Assembly (NCBI GenBank): GCA_030637025.1
Contig: DAOVVV010000063.1
Coordinates: 1-7,008, forward strand
Source of the DNA: JAGLHV01 sp023143305 [NCBI: Clostridia bacterium]
Lineage (GTDB): Bacteria > CBDUZB01 > JAGLHV01
DNA: 7,008 nt
Direction of reading: 5' to 3'
Positions within the stretch are counted from its first letter, which is position 1, and each line of letters opens with the position of its first letter. The notes under the pieces were generated by a model. That model made no database searches and was not told the origin of the DNA. It saw nothing but the letters and a program-made list of their open reading frames with translations. The translations under genes were made by a program, and so were the position numbers. Below are positions 1 through 5,328 of this stretch, piece after piece.

Positions 1-371
1 CAGGACAGGAGGGTTCGAGACAGCAATTTTTCCTGGGTGATACGCGCAGTCTGGATGAGGTGATAAGAGAGTTTGCCGATATGGGGTGTATTACTTCCTT
101 CTGTACCGCCGGCTACAGGTGCGGGCGGACAGGTAAATGCATTATGGACCTTTTGAGAACGGGCAAAGAGGGGCAGTTTTGCAAACTAAATGCCGTTCTT
201 ACTTTCAGGGAGTGGCTTGATGATTTTGCCAGTGAGGAAACCAAAGAGGTAGGAGAAATAATTATTAATAAAGAATTAAATGAAATTAAGAAAACGATGC
301 CTGATTTTTATCCTAAGCTTGTAGAGTATTATGAAAAAATTAAAGCAGGAGAAAGGGATCTTTATATTTAA
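1..371 (+). CDS. hydG: [FeFe]-hydrogenase maturase HydG, C-terminal part (5' end outside window)
   Basis: This is the last ~122 codons of a radical SAM tyrosine lyase of the HydG/ThiH family; the frame is open from base 3, reading through FFLGDTRSLDEVIREF. HydG cleaves tyrosine and uses the products to make the Fe(CO)(CN) unit of the hydrogenase H-cluster. The GDTRSLDEVI segment, the SFCTA-YR-GRTG segment, the NAVLTFREWLDDFAS segment and the ending GERDLYI are typical of HydG C-termini and absent from ThiH. The HydG-specific auxiliary [4Fe-4S] site is normally CX2CX22C. Here the first Cys (codon 102-104) and last Cys (180-182) are present, but the middle one is Gly (GGC, 111-113); an extra Cys sits three residues later (120-122), with others at 87-89 and 138-140. 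The first 240 bases are about 50% G+C, clearly above neighbouring genes. The radical SAM CX3CX2C motif lies upstream of the window. Family assignment is firm; whether it is a canonical HydG or a paralogue is open. Confidence 0.9.
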   Translation, partial: GQEGSRQQFFLGDTRSLDEVIREFADMGCITSFCTAGYRCGRTGKCIMDLLRTGKEGQFCKLNAVLTFREWLDDFASEETKEVGEIIINKELNEIKKTMPDFYPKLVEYYEKIKAGERDLYI

Positions 372-406
372 ATAGACTTCAGCAAAAGAGCCTTTTTACC
401 TTTATT

Positions 407-609
407 GTCATTCCTGCGAACAGACTGTGTTATAATTAAGATTTTCATGTGGTAGCCGCAACCTTTAGGGTGTGTTATCGTCGGAGATTTTCCGCAGGCT
501 AAAGCCTGCGACTACCAAAAAGAGGATTATGACACAGCCTGGAAAGCAGGAATCTATTGATATTTTAAGCACATTTTGGATTATGGATTCCTGCTTTCGC
601 AGGAATGAC
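407..609. repeat. Nested palindromic repeat block (GTCATTCCTGCG ... CGCAGGAATGAC)
   Basis: The outer arms GTCATTCCTGCG (407-418) and CGCAGGAATGAC (598-609) are perfect inverted repeats. Inside, CTGTGTTATAAT (425-436) pairs with ATTATGACACAG (526-537) with one mismatch, and GAAAGCAGGAATC (542-554) pairs perfectly with GATTCCTGCTTTC (586-598). The right end also forms its own hairpin, ATTCCTGC (587-594) with GCAGGAAT (599-606). The block therefore holds several half-palindromes of one ATTCCTGC-type repeat, like REP/dRS3-type intergenic repeats. Open frames on both strands here translate the repeats and are not genes. Confidence 0.75.
451..516. repeat. Inner palindromic element GGTAG...CTACC nested inside the 407-609 block
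   Basis: GGTAGCCGCAACCTTTAGG (451-469) is an imperfect inverted partner of the CGCAGGCT-type unit at 493-516; both end in GGTAG/CTACC and carry a CTTTAG/CTAAAG core. The right unit contains the hairpin CGCAGGCTAAAGCCTGCG (493-510, 8-bp stem, 2-base loop). The 29 bases 493-521 recur exactly at 2891-2919, so this is a dispersed family. The pair sits between the 425-436/526-537 arms, as if one repeat had inserted into another. Confidence 0.7.
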
Positions 610-626
610 AGAATGAAAAAAGGAAT

Positions 627-668
627 GATCCGCCTTACTGACTGGAGGATCCGACTTATGGACTGGTG
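627..668. repeat. Two tandem copies of a 21-base unit
   Basis: Copy 1 (627-647) and copy 2 (648-668) both read GATCCG-CTTA--GACTGG with only a few differences. They lie between the palindromic block and the SDR gene. Read in one frame they would encode a seven-residue repeat (IRLTDWR, IRLMDWW), but that frame starts in the palindromes and lacks a ribosome binding site, so I treat this as non-coding repeat DNA. Confidence 0.6.
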
Positions 669-738
669 GAGAAGCAAGTAGAATATGTCATTTTGCAGAA
701 CTCTTTATATTTAAATTTTTTAAAAATAGGTGAAAAAA

Positions 739-1665
739 ATGAATGTTTTAGTTACCGGAGCTACCGGGTTTATCGGTAGAAATTTAGTGAAGGAATTGGC
801 TCAGCGTAAAGAATATGAAAATATCTTTTGCCTGGTAAGGAATGAAAAGAAAGCCGCAAGGTTAAAGCCTTTTGGGGTAAAATTGATTTATGCCGACCTT
901 GCCCGGGAAGACACTCTGGATAAAATAAAAAAAGAAAAAATAGATATTGTTTTTCACTGTGCCGGATATGTGGGGAATAAAAAAAGATTATTAAAGGAAG
1001 TAAATGTTATAGGAACAGAAAATATTTGTAAATTAGCCGGGCAGTTAAAAGTAGAGAGAATGGTTTATTTAAGTTCTATAGCGGTAGTAAGTGGGAATAA
1101 GCAAATTCCTTTAACCGAAGATTTACCGTATAATGCAACGGGCTTTTATGGCCAATCAAAGATAGAGGCAGAAAAAAAAGTATTGGAATTTCGAAAAAAC
1201 GGATTGAGGGTTGTAATTCTAAGGCCTTGTATGATCTACGGAGAGGAAGAGCCGCATTTATTAAAACTTCTTTGTTTTTTGTTAAAATATAGGTTATTAC
1301 CTTTAGTTGATGAAGGAAAAAGAAAACTACATCTGGGATATATAAAAAATGTAGTAGAATTGATGCTTTATTCGGTTAAAAAAGAAGAATTTTTAAAAGA
1401 TACTTTTTTTATAGCAGACAATGAAGGTTTGAGTGTGAAAGAAATTTTTGATACGATAACTAATGTTGCCGGGGTTTCTCCTGCCTGGAATGTTCCTGCG
1501 GTTCTAAAACCGGTATTTTTAAGAATTCCTTTTTTACGCAGGGGAATAAAGTTTTTTCTTAAAGATAGGATATATAGTATAGAGAAAATTAAATCTTTGG
1601 GTTTTAGTCCTCCTTATCAGGCAAAAATCGGTTTTGAGCAAAGTGTGAGGTATTTTTTAAAATGA
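739..1665 (+). CDS. NAD(P)-dependent epimerase/dehydratase, extended SDR family
   Basis: A 308-residue cytoplasmic extended short-chain dehydrogenase/reductase. The N-terminal Rossmann motif GATGFIG spans residues 7-13; VFHCAGYVG (71-79) follows strand 4; YLSSIAVVSG (110-119) supplies the catalytic Ser; and YGQSK gives the catalytic Tyr137 and Lys141. ILRPCMIYG is the usual post-catalytic substrate-side segment. Length is normal for the family, which acts on nucleotide sugars, sterol-like or isoprenoid-linked substrates; the actual substrate cannot be read from sequence. I chose ATG739 because AGGTG at 728-732 sits six bases upstream; an in-frame GTG at 730 lies inside that site. The gene stands between hydG and hydE on the same strand but is not a known maturation factor, so co-transcription may be incidental. 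Confidence 0.85.
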   Translation: MNVLVTGATGFIGRNLVKELAQRKEYENIFCLVRNEKKAARLKPFGVKLIYADLAREDTLDKIKKEKIDIVFHCAGYVGNKKRLLKEVNVIGTENICKLAGQLKVERMVYLSSIAVVSGNKQIPLTEDLPYNATGFYGQSKIEAEKKVLEFRKNGLRVVILRPCMIYGEEEPHLLKLLCFLLKYRLLPLVDEGKRKLHLGYIKNVVELMLYSVKKEEFLKDTFFIADNEGLSVKEIFDTITNVAGVSPAWNVPAVLKPVFLRIPFLRRGIKFFLKDRIYSIEKIKSLGFSPPYQAKIGFEQSVRYFLK

Positions 1666-1720
1666 AACGTTTATGAAGGACTTTGTTTTTTACCAATCTA
1701 AATAAAAATGTATTACTAAT

Positions 1721-1804
1721 GTCATTGTCCGATTTTCGATCAAGTTGAGAACAGGCTTGATTGGGCAATTCGGACTGGATTATCCGGTCAAGCCGGATAA
1801 TGAC
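1721..1804. repeat. Double-hairpin repeat ending at the hydE ribosome binding site
   Basis: The element starts GTCATTGTCCG (1721-1731) and ends CGGATAATGAC (1794-1804), inverted with one mismatch. It folds as two hairpins: a long imperfect one (about 1726-1777, pairing GTCCGA with TCGGAC and CGATCAAG with CTTGATTG) and a perfect one (ATTATCCGG 1779-1787, loop TCAAG, CCGGATAAT 1793-1801). The GTCATT/AATGAC ends match those of the 407-609 block, suggesting related repeats with different cores. Bases 1666-1720 before it hold nothing I recognise. Confidence 0.7.
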
Positions 1805-1811
1805 AAAGGAG
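1805..1811 (+). promoter_or_regulatory. Ribosome binding site that fixes the hydE start
   Basis: AAAGGAG lies nine bases before ATG1821. In-frame upstream starts, TTG1761 and ATG1800, are inside the repeat element and have no such site, so they are rejected. The strong hairpin ending at base 1801 is only three bases away and might affect ribosome access or protect the message end. Confidence 0.75.
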
Positions 1812-1820
1812 TATTTTCAA

Positions 1821-2792
1821 ATGAAAAAAAAAGAAATTCTGGAATATCTTAAAAGTAATAAAATATCTTCCCTGTTAAGCGAAGCAGATGAAACAAGAAA
1901 ATTATATTGCGGGGAAGAAGTTTTTATCCGGGGAATTATTGCGTTTTCTAATTTTTGTGTCCGTAATTGTTTGTATTGTGGGTTAAGAAGGGATAATAAA
2001 AAAATAAAACGTTATCGAATGCAGCCGGAGGAAATAATAACCTGCGCCTTTAAAATAATAGAAAAAGGAATAAAAACAATAGTTTTACAATCCGGGGATG
2101 ATTTTTATTATACCCGGGAAATGATTGGGCAAATTATTGGTAAGATTAAGAAAAAATACCCCAAAGTAGCAATTACCCTGTCTATAGGGGAAAGGCCGTT
2201 AAAAGAATATAAAGCTTTTAGAGATTACGGGGCGGATAGATACTTGCTTAAGACAGAGACAATGAACGCTAAACTTTATCAGCGGTTACATCCGGGTCAG
2301 AATTTATCTGCCAGATTAAAAATTTTGGATTGTTTGAAAAAGTTGGATTTTCAGGTAGGTGCCGGGTGTATTGTCGGCCTTCCCGGACAGACACTGGATG
2401 ATTTGGTTGAGGAGATTTTATTTTCAAAAAAATACCACCTGGATATGGCAGGAATAGGTCCTTTTGTTCCTCAGGGAGAAACCCCGTTAGGAAATTTTCC
2501 GTCAGGGAAGTTAAGATTGACTTTGAAAATTCTGGCATTAACCCGTATTTTAACTAAAAATACTCATCTTCCGGCAACAACGGCTTTAGCTACAATTGAC
2601 CCGCAAAAAGGGCAGGCAGCAGGACTAAGGGCAGGTTGTAATGTTATTATGCTCGATTTTACCCCGGGAACTTATGGTAAAAAATATAAAATTTATGACC
2701 ATAAAGTAAAAATCACGTTAACCAATGCGAAAAAAATAATTTTACAGGCAAAAAGAAAAATTTGCTTAAATAGAGGAGATGCTTTTAAATAA
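1821..2792 (+). CDS. hydE: [FeFe]-hydrogenase maturase HydE, radical SAM enzyme
   Basis: A 323-residue radical SAM protein of the HydE branch of the BioB/HydE/PylB group. HydE acts with HydG and HydF on the H-cluster diiron subsite, taking the HydG-made iron complex towards the dithiomethylamine-bridged precursor. The radical SAM cluster ligands are Cys46, Cys50 and Cys53 in FCVRNCLYCG, followed by LRRDNKKIKRYRM, which is strongly HydE-like. VLQSGDD (88-94), SIGERPLKEY (121-130), LLKTETMN (142-149), LHPGQNLSARL (156-166) and GCIVGLPGQT (182-191) are conserved HydE segments, and GPFVPQGETPL (213-223) and PATTALATIDP (251-261) complete the barrel. The optional C-terminal cysteine triad of a second cluster, seen in the Thermotoga enzyme, is absent, as in many HydEs. 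No hydF or hydrogenase is in the window. Confidence 0.93.
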   Translation: MKKKEILEYLKSNKISSLLSEADETRKLYCGEEVFIRGIIAFSNFCVRNCLYCGLRRDNKKIKRYRMQPEEIITCAFKIIEKGIKTIVLQSGDDFYYTREMIGQIIGKIKKKYPKVAITLSIGERPLKEYKAFRDYGADRYLLKTETMNAKLYQRLHPGQNLSARLKILDCLKKLDFQVGAGCIVGLPGQTLDDLVEEILFSKKYHLDMAGIGPFVPQGETPLGNFPSGKLRLTLKILALTRILTKNTHLPATTALATIDPQKGQAAGLRAGCNVIMLDFTPGTYGKKYKIYDHKVKITLTNAKKIILQAKRKICLNRGDAFK

Positions 2793-2806
2793 ATAATTTT
2801 TTTTTC

Positions 2807-2835
2807 TTGCCTTAAGAATGGATATAAAGTAAAAT
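2807..2835 (+). promoter_or_regulatory. Sigma-70-type promoter candidate upstream of the PIN-PhoH gene
   Basis: TTGCCT (2807-2812) and TAAAAT (2830-2835) are separated by exactly 17 bases. The site follows the hydE stop by 14 bases and a run of Ts, and would start a transcript around 2842 with a leader of roughly 120 bases containing the palindrome at 2891. AT-rich DNA makes chance matches common, so this is a candidate only. Confidence 0.45.
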
Positions 2836-2890
2836 TAAAAAAAAGATTTCAAAAAAAAACAAGGGAGTGCCAAAAATAAAATGATAAAAA

Positions 2891-2919
2891 CGCAGGCTAA
2901 AGCCTGCGACTACCAAAAA
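2891..2919. repeat. Second copy of the CGCAGGCT palindrome with CTACC tail
   Basis: These 29 bases are identical to 493-521, including the hairpin CGCAGGCTAAAGCCTGCG and the GACTACCAAAAA tail. No inverted GGTAG partner is visible nearby, so this is a single unit. It lies in the spacer before the PIN-PhoH gene and would be in that gene's leader if the promoter at 2807-2835 is used. The copy is flanked on its left by AATGATAAAAA (2880-2890), which recurs at the gene start (2964-2974). Confidence 0.8.
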
Positions 2920-2964
2920 ATAAAATATTTTTGACATTACTAAAATTAAAATAAGGAGAAAATA

Positions 2965-4272
2965 ATGATAAAAAATTTTGTTCTGGATACTAATGTTTTA
3001 ATTCATGATACTGATTGTATACACAGTTTTGCAGATAATAAGGTTACTATTCCCATAGCAGTAATTGAGGAGCTGGATAAATTAAAAAGGTCTCCCGATG
3101 AAAGGGGAAGAAACGCCAGACTGATTGCCCATAAAATAGATGATCTTCGTGTTAAAGGAAAATTAAATGAGGGGGTGCCTTTAGAAGAGGGGGGTGTTTT
3201 TAAAGTAGAGCTTGATCCTTCCAAAAAAGATTTATATTTTAAATCAAAAAACTCTTCCCCTGATACCCGTATTCTTCACACGGCCATGGCTTTACAGGAA
3301 AAAGGGGGAAATGTCGTTTTTATTACCAAGGATATAAATTTAAGAATAAGGGCGGAAGCCGTAGGATTGACAGTACAAAATTACGAAAAAGAAAAGGTTA
3401 ATATAGAAACTTTGTATTCCGGGTATAGAACTATTAAAGTTGGAAAAGAAGTGATTGATAGATTTTTTAAAGATAAGAAAATTAAAGCAGATAAATTAGG
3501 CAAGTTTTCTCCTAATGAATTTATTATTCTTAAAGATGGCCAGAATGATTCCCATTCAGCACTTTTAAAGTATGATCAAGAGAGCGATTTTTTTATACCG
3601 CTTTCTCATCAGAAAACGGTTCCCTGGGGGATAAAACCGTTAAATAAAGAGCAGAGATTTGCTCTGGAGTTGCTGTTAAGTGAGGAGATAAAATTAGTGA
3701 CATTGGTGGGGGTTGCCGGTTCGGGAAAGACATTGCTTTCCATTGCCTGTGGGTTGCAGAAAACAATTGATGAACAAAGTTACCGTCGCTTACTTGTTTG
3801 CCGTCCTGTTATTCCAATGGGTAAAGACCTGGGTTTTTTGCCGGGTACAAAAGCAGAAAAATTACAGGAATGGATGGGAGCAATAAATGATAATTTGGAT
3901 TTTCTTTTTGAAAGGAATAATCCTTCAGGGGTTAAAAAAAGCAGTCAATATCTTTTTGATACAGGAAAAATTGAGATAGAAGCATTAACTTATCTGCGGG
4001 GGCGGACTTTACCTCAGCAATATATCATCATTGATGATGCTCAAAATTTAACCCCCTTAGAAATGAAAACTATTGTTAGCCGGGCAGGAAAAGATACCAA
4101 GGTAATATTAACCGGGGATCCTTATCAGATAGATAATCCCTACCTTGATGCTGCCAGTAATGGATTAAGCTATGTTGTAGAGAGATTTAAAGGGCAGAAA
4201 TTGTTTGGAAATGTAACCTTTGTTAAGAGCGAGAGAAGCGAATTAGCCGCTTTAGCTGCGGCATTATTGTAA
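2965..4272 (+). CDS. PIN domain - PhoH-like ATPase (YlaK/PhoH2 type)
   Basis: A 435-residue two-domain protein. The N-terminal PIN domain (about 1-145) opens with FVLDTNVLIHD and has the acidic residues expected of this metal-dependent ribonuclease fold: Asp8, Glu35 or Glu36 in AVIEELDKL, Asp100 in SPDTRIL and Asp123 in ITKDINLRIRA. The C-terminal PhoH domain (about 225-435) has Walker A GVAGSGKT (249-256), CRPVIPMGKDLGFLPG (279-294), the Walker B-like IIIDDAQN (354-361), TGDPYQID (383-390) and the terminal ERSELAALAA. PIN-PhoH (PhoH2) proteins are reported as ATP-driven RNA unwinding and cleaving enzymes; some are encoded with a small antitoxin, but none is visible here. Length and motifs are complete. 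Start ATG2965 has AAGGAG at 2953-2958. The gene converges on the membrane protein with a 42-base gap and no clear terminator hairpin. Confidence 0.93.
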   Translation: MIKNFVLDTNVLIHDTDCIHSFADNKVTIPIAVIEELDKLKRSPDERGRNARLIAHKIDDLRVKGKLNEGVPLEEGGVFKVELDPSKKDLYFKSKNSSPDTRILHTAMALQEKGGNVVFITKDINLRIRAEAVGLTVQNYEKEKVNIETLYSGYRTIKVGKEVIDRFFKDKKIKADKLGKFSPNEFIILKDGQNDSHSALLKYDQESDFFIPLSHQKTVPWGIKPLNKEQRFALELLLSEEIKLVTLVGVAGSGKTLLSIACGLQKTIDEQSYRRLLVCRPVIPMGKDLGFLPGTKAEKLQEWMGAINDNLDFLFERNNPSGVKKSSQYLFDTGKIEIEALTYLRGRTLPQQYIIIDDAQNLTPLEMKTIVSRAGKDTKVILTGDPYQIDNPYLDAASNGLSYVVERFKGQKLFGNVTFVKSERSELAALAAALL

Positions 4273-4314
4273 GTGGTTAAGTTTTTTATTATTGCCGAAA
4301 GGAAAAAGTTTTCT

Positions 4315-4926
4315 TTAAGTGGTAGAATTAGAAGAATGAGGAACAAATAACAAGGGGAAAATAATATCACTGGTACAGCAGGGAATCCAGACGGCAAGAA
4401 ACAAAAAGAAAAAAACAATAGTATAAGAAACCCAGCTTAACGGTTCGCCTATTGCCATAATAATATGAAAAAGAGAAGCCCAGGTACTTAATAAAACATG
4501 GCCAAAATGAGGGAATGTGGTACTAGGTTTAAAATGAGCAAGAAGAATACCCAAAAAGGCTAAAGGATTTACCATATACCATTTCTCAATAAAACCCAGG
4601 TGCAGATGTCTATGGGGCATATCTAATAAAGTTTCGCCTAAATAAGGAATTAAACAGTCGCTTAAAGTGGCTATGCCAATCGAACCCAAATAACCAATAA
4701 AAACTAAAGTCCAAAATTTATGTTTTCCCGGTGTGTGTAACTTATACATGGATACAGTAGCAAAAGCACTTAAGAGTACATGCAGGGGATGTAACAAATA
4801 AAAAAGATTAAAGGAAGTATCATCGGAAATATTTTGGAAAAGCAGCATAATAATAATTCCGCTAAATGCGCCTAAAGAAGTAAAAGGTGCATGGTGTTTC
4901 AACTCTTTAAAAATTAATTTAAACAT
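4315..4926 (-). CDS. Histidine-rich polytopic membrane protein, function unknown
   Basis: I do not recognise this 203-residue protein. Hydrophobic stretches at about 14-31, 41-60, 71-95, 117-131, 141-160 and 165-195 suggest five or six membrane segments. It has 14 histidines, several at segment edges or in clusters: HH at 11-12, HPLH at 46-49, PHRHLHLGF at 104-112, PHFGH at 139-143. Other polar or reactive residues in hydrophobic surroundings include DCLIPYLGE (90-98) and IPCCTSDIIFPLLF (181-194). This pattern is compatible with metal or haem binding or an integral enzyme, but that is inference. The start at 4926 is preceded by AGGAAAAGAAA on the minus strand. It is the only minus-strand gene here, converging with the PhoH gene and divergent from the flavodoxin-like gene, so it likely has its own promoter in the 402-base region to its right. 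Confidence 0.8.
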   Translation of the reverse strand: MFKLIFKELKHHAPFTSLGAFSGIIIMLLFQNISDDTSFNLFYLLHPLHVLLSAFATVSMYKLHTPGKHKFWTLVFIGYLGSIGIATLSDCLIPYLGETLLDMPHRHLHLGFIEKWYMVNPLAFLGILLAHFKPSTTFPHFGHVLLSTWASLFHIIMAIGEPLSWVSYTIVFFFLFLAVWIPCCTSDIIFPLLFVPHSSNSTT

Positions 4927-4935
4927 TTTCTTTTC

Positions 4936-4949
4936 CTATTTATAAATAG
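4936..4949. promoter_or_regulatory. Perfect palindrome CTATTTATAAATAG before the membrane protein gene
   Basis: The 14-base sequence is fully self-complementary and overlaps the AGGA of the minus-strand ribosome binding site, ten bases from the start codon. It could be a repressor operator or a small hairpin hiding the ribosome binding site. The sequence is nearly all A/T, so chance is possible and no regulator family is recognised. Confidence 0.3.
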
Positions 4950-5146
4950 AAATAAATTCCTGTTATAAAATTCTCCTACACGGTTTGCAGGGTTAAAAAA
5001 TGTTCTTTGCTCGGAAAAAAATCAATGATAACCTTTTTTCGGGAGTAGGCTTAAATTTGCAATTAAATCGAAACTATTTTCATTTATGATAGTACTAAAT
5101 AATTGTTTCTCTGTCAACTTTTTACCGAAGGAGAGTGAAAAAATGC

Positions 5147-5175
5147 TTGCCCTGGATTTTTTAATTTATTATACT
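5147..5175 (+). promoter_or_regulatory. Sigma-70-type promoter candidate for the flavodoxin-rubredoxin group
   Basis: TTGCCC (5147-5152) and TATACT (5170-5175) are spaced by 17 bases. A transcript would start near 5182 and carry a leader of about 147 bases to ATG5329. It has the same TTGCC-type -35 and spacing as the candidate before the PhoH gene, which gives mutual support. The same bases also encode a 13-codon ORF, a competing reading. Confidence 0.5.
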
Positions 5176-5294
5176 TGCTGTTAGAAAGCGGGGAATAAAA
5201 AAACGGGTCATTTTCGAAAAAATATAAATTATTAAGTTTGTTCTTTTTTAGTAAAGGTTAAAAGCTAATAAATTTAGAATATAAATTTATAGTA

Positions 5295-5309
5295 AAGATT
5301 TAAAATCTT
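5295..5309. promoter_or_regulatory. 15-base palindrome AAGATTTAAAATCTT before the flavodoxin-like gene
   Basis: Seven-base perfect arms surround a single central A, ending five bases before the AAAGGAG ribosome binding site. It could be a protein-binding operator. It lies within the second half of an approximate 41-base direct repeat (TAGTAAAGG/ATT...). No known regulator consensus is claimed. Confidence 0.3.
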
Positions 5310-5328
5310 AATTAAAGGAGTGAAAAAA

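Larger units (their letters stand above)
359..716. repeat. 15-base direct repeats flanking a 328-base repeat-rich insert (candidate non-autonomous insertion)
   Basis: The exact sequence TCTTTATATTTAAAT occurs at 359-373, covering the hydG stop codon, and again at 702-716, just upstream of the SDR ribosome binding site. Between them lies a repeat-rich block without a credible gene. Just inside the direct repeats are near-matching inverted sequences: TTCAGCAAAA (378-387) and TTTTGCAGAA (691-700), complementary at 9 of 10 positions. A target-site duplication around a MITE-like element would look like this, although 15 bases is long and the arms are AT-rich. I see no transposase. This is inference, not a recognised family. 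Confidence 0.4.
4927..5328. other. AT-rich divergent intergenic region
   Basis: These 402 bases separate the leftward membrane protein gene from the rightward flavodoxin-like gene and should carry both promoters. I see a 14-base palindrome next to the left gene (4936-4949), a promoter-like site (5147-5175), a 13-codon ORF with a strong ribosome binding site (5143-5184), an imperfect direct repeat (TAGTAAAGGTT at 5249-5259 and TAGTAAAGATT at 5290-5300), and a 15-base palindrome before the right gene (5295-5309). No RNA gene or longer coding frame stands out. Confidence 0.6.

Noticed and set aside
465-681. Overlapping open frames of about 70 residues on both strands after hydG
   Set aside because: Both translate the palindromic repeats (for example FLRKQESI and its counterpart CFRRNDR), and neither has a credible ribosome site.
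1761-1820. Longer hydE start (TTG1761 or ATG1800)
   Set aside because: The added residues come from the repeat element and the strong AAAGGAG fits ATG1821.
2269-2538. Minus-strand open frame inside hydE
   Set aside because: Shadow of hydE with no recognisable domain or ribosome site; the same applies to minus-strand frames at 3003-3224, 4170-4418 and 5349-5615.
407-2919. CRISPR array or tRNA-like structures from the repeated palindromes
   Set aside because: The copies are few, unevenly spaced and palindromic, with no spacers of constant length and no tRNA cloverleaf features.
2931-2946. TTGACA as a -35 box for the PhoH gene
   Set aside because: A -10 box 17 bases downstream would fall on the ribosome binding site; the only TAAAAT nearby is four bases away.
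4273-4314. Bidirectional terminator between the convergent genes
   Set aside because: No G+C-rich stem is visible; only A- and T-rich stretches.
5086-5106. Fur/PerR-like box around ACTATTTTCATTTATGATAGT
   Set aside because: Only the outer five bases are symmetric; the core does not match a known box well enough.
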